Assembly (NCBI RefSeq): GCF_034479375.1
Contig: NZ_CP140155.1
Location: 2,294,001 to 2,358,000 of the forward strand
Direction: 5' to 3'
DNA length: 64,000 nt
From: Rhodopseudomonas palustris
GTDB taxonomy: Bacteria > Pseudomonadota > Alphaproteobacteria > Rhizobiales > Xanthobacteraceae
Numbering within the stretch: position 1 is the first letter of the stretch; each line of letters starts with the position of its first letter. The notes below the pieces were generated by a model. It saw only the letters and a program-made list of their open reading frames with translations, had not been told where the DNA came from and ran no database searches. This document shows, piece after piece, positions 63,677 through 64,000 of the stretch. The position numbers and the translations under genes are program-made.

Positions 63677-64000
63677 ATGGCGGCACACCACGAGTTGATT
63701 CAGGCGACGGCCTGCAGGATCGTCGACCAGCTCCGAAGCGGCGAGGTCACGCCGCTCGATCTGCTCGACGCGCTGGAGCAGCGGATCTCCGAGGTCGACG
63801 GCGCCGTCAACGCGCTGCCGACGCTGTGCTTCGATCGCGCCCGCGCCCGTGCCGCCGAGCTGATGAAGAAGCCGCAATCCGAGCGCGGCGTGCTCGCCGG
63901 CCTGCCGGTGCCGATCAAGGACCTCACCGCGGTCGAAGGCGTGCTGACGACCCAGGGGTCGCCGATCTTCAAGGACCACGTTCCGACCCGCTCCGACCTG
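63677..64000 (+). CDS. amidase (amidase signature family), 5' part only
   Basis: The first 108 codons of an amidase-signature enzyme, cut by the window edge. The start MAAHHELIQATACRIVDQLR and the segment LEQRISEVDGAVNALPTLCF are typical of the N-terminal helices, and LAGLPVPIKDLTAVEGVLTT contains the catalytic Lys of the Ser-Ser-Lys triad; the two serines would lie beyond the edge. AACAGG precedes the ATG. Substrate unknown. Confidence 0.9.
   Translation, partial: MAAHHELIQATACRIVDQLRSGEVTPLDLLDALEQRISEVDGAVNALPTLCFDRARARAAELMKKPQSERGVLAGLPVPIKDLTAVEGVLTTQGSPIFKDHVPTRSDL

Noticed and set aside
63587..63979. Minus-strand frames opposite the amidase start
   Set aside because: The plus-strand frame has amidase motifs and runs cleanly to the window edge.

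Overview
The window is high-GC DNA from an alphaproteobacterium. Gene content, the lpxK/waaA and hisZ/hisG arrangements, groESL with a CIRCE element, and palindromic intergenic repeats all suggest the Rhodopseudomonas/Bradyrhizobium group (most like Rhodopseudomonas palustris). This placement is by recognition, not by search. About 60 protein genes fill the window. No rRNA, tRNA, CRISPR array, transposase or phage gene was seen.

Layout. 1-5.1 kb: purD and xseA diverge; after xseA comes a lone, AT-richer gene (3561-5066) for a PD-(D/E)XK-type nuclease-like protein. 5.1-9.5 kb: a dienelactone-hydrolase-like protein, a DUF2093 protein, and a coupled minus-strand trio (polyprenyl-phosphate glycosyltransferase, GT-C-like membrane protein, methyltransferase). 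9.6-14.5 kb: a minus-strand operon pmbA, IMPase/CysQ-like phosphatase, DUF4170, waaA, lpxK. 14.8-18 kb: DUF6101-like, ubiA with an upstream proline-rich secreted protein, rsmE. 18.4-22.5 kb: hisZ-hisG, then a coupled glycosyltransferase/YdjC deacetylase pair. 22.6-27.6 kb: DUF2076, L,D-transpeptidase, CheZ-like phosphatase, MFS transporter, lipoprotein. 27.7-29.9 kb: groES-groEL. 30-35.7 kb: an unknown secreted protein, a CrtI-like oxidoreductase, a small secreted protein and a fused ABC transporter of the BacA/SbmA-related class. 35.7-36.65 kb: a gap with a near-consensus promoter and no recognised gene.

36.6-44 kb: an acyl-CoA catabolic cluster (acyl-CoA dehydrogenase, two enoyl-CoA hydratases, DUF6285, APH-type kinase, SDR, thiolase-like protein). 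It resembles the Lva/ACAD11 type of 4-hydroxyacyl-CoA pathway. 44-48.5 kb: an RND adaptor and pump. 48.8-58.7 kb: hydroxypyruvate isomerase-like protein, a complete branched-chain (Liv-type) ABC transporter, a DUF1445 hydro-lyase, a divergent LysR regulator, an M20 amidohydrolase and a D-2-hydroxyacid dehydrogenase; together probably uptake and breakdown of an amino-acid or ureido compound. 58.8-64 kb: a membrane protein, TtuC-like dehydrogenase, GH1 glucosidase, an ABC-type membrane domain with no ATPase, and the start of an amidase cut by the window edge.

At least a dozen palindromic intergenic repeats of several sequence classes (about 85-160 bp) account for most of the longer non-coding gaps, most often between convergent genes. 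The best candidates for new biology are the lone nuclease-like gene, the strong promoter/structured locus at 35.95-36.46 kb, the split ACAD11-like module, and the paired polyprenyl-phosphate sugar modules.
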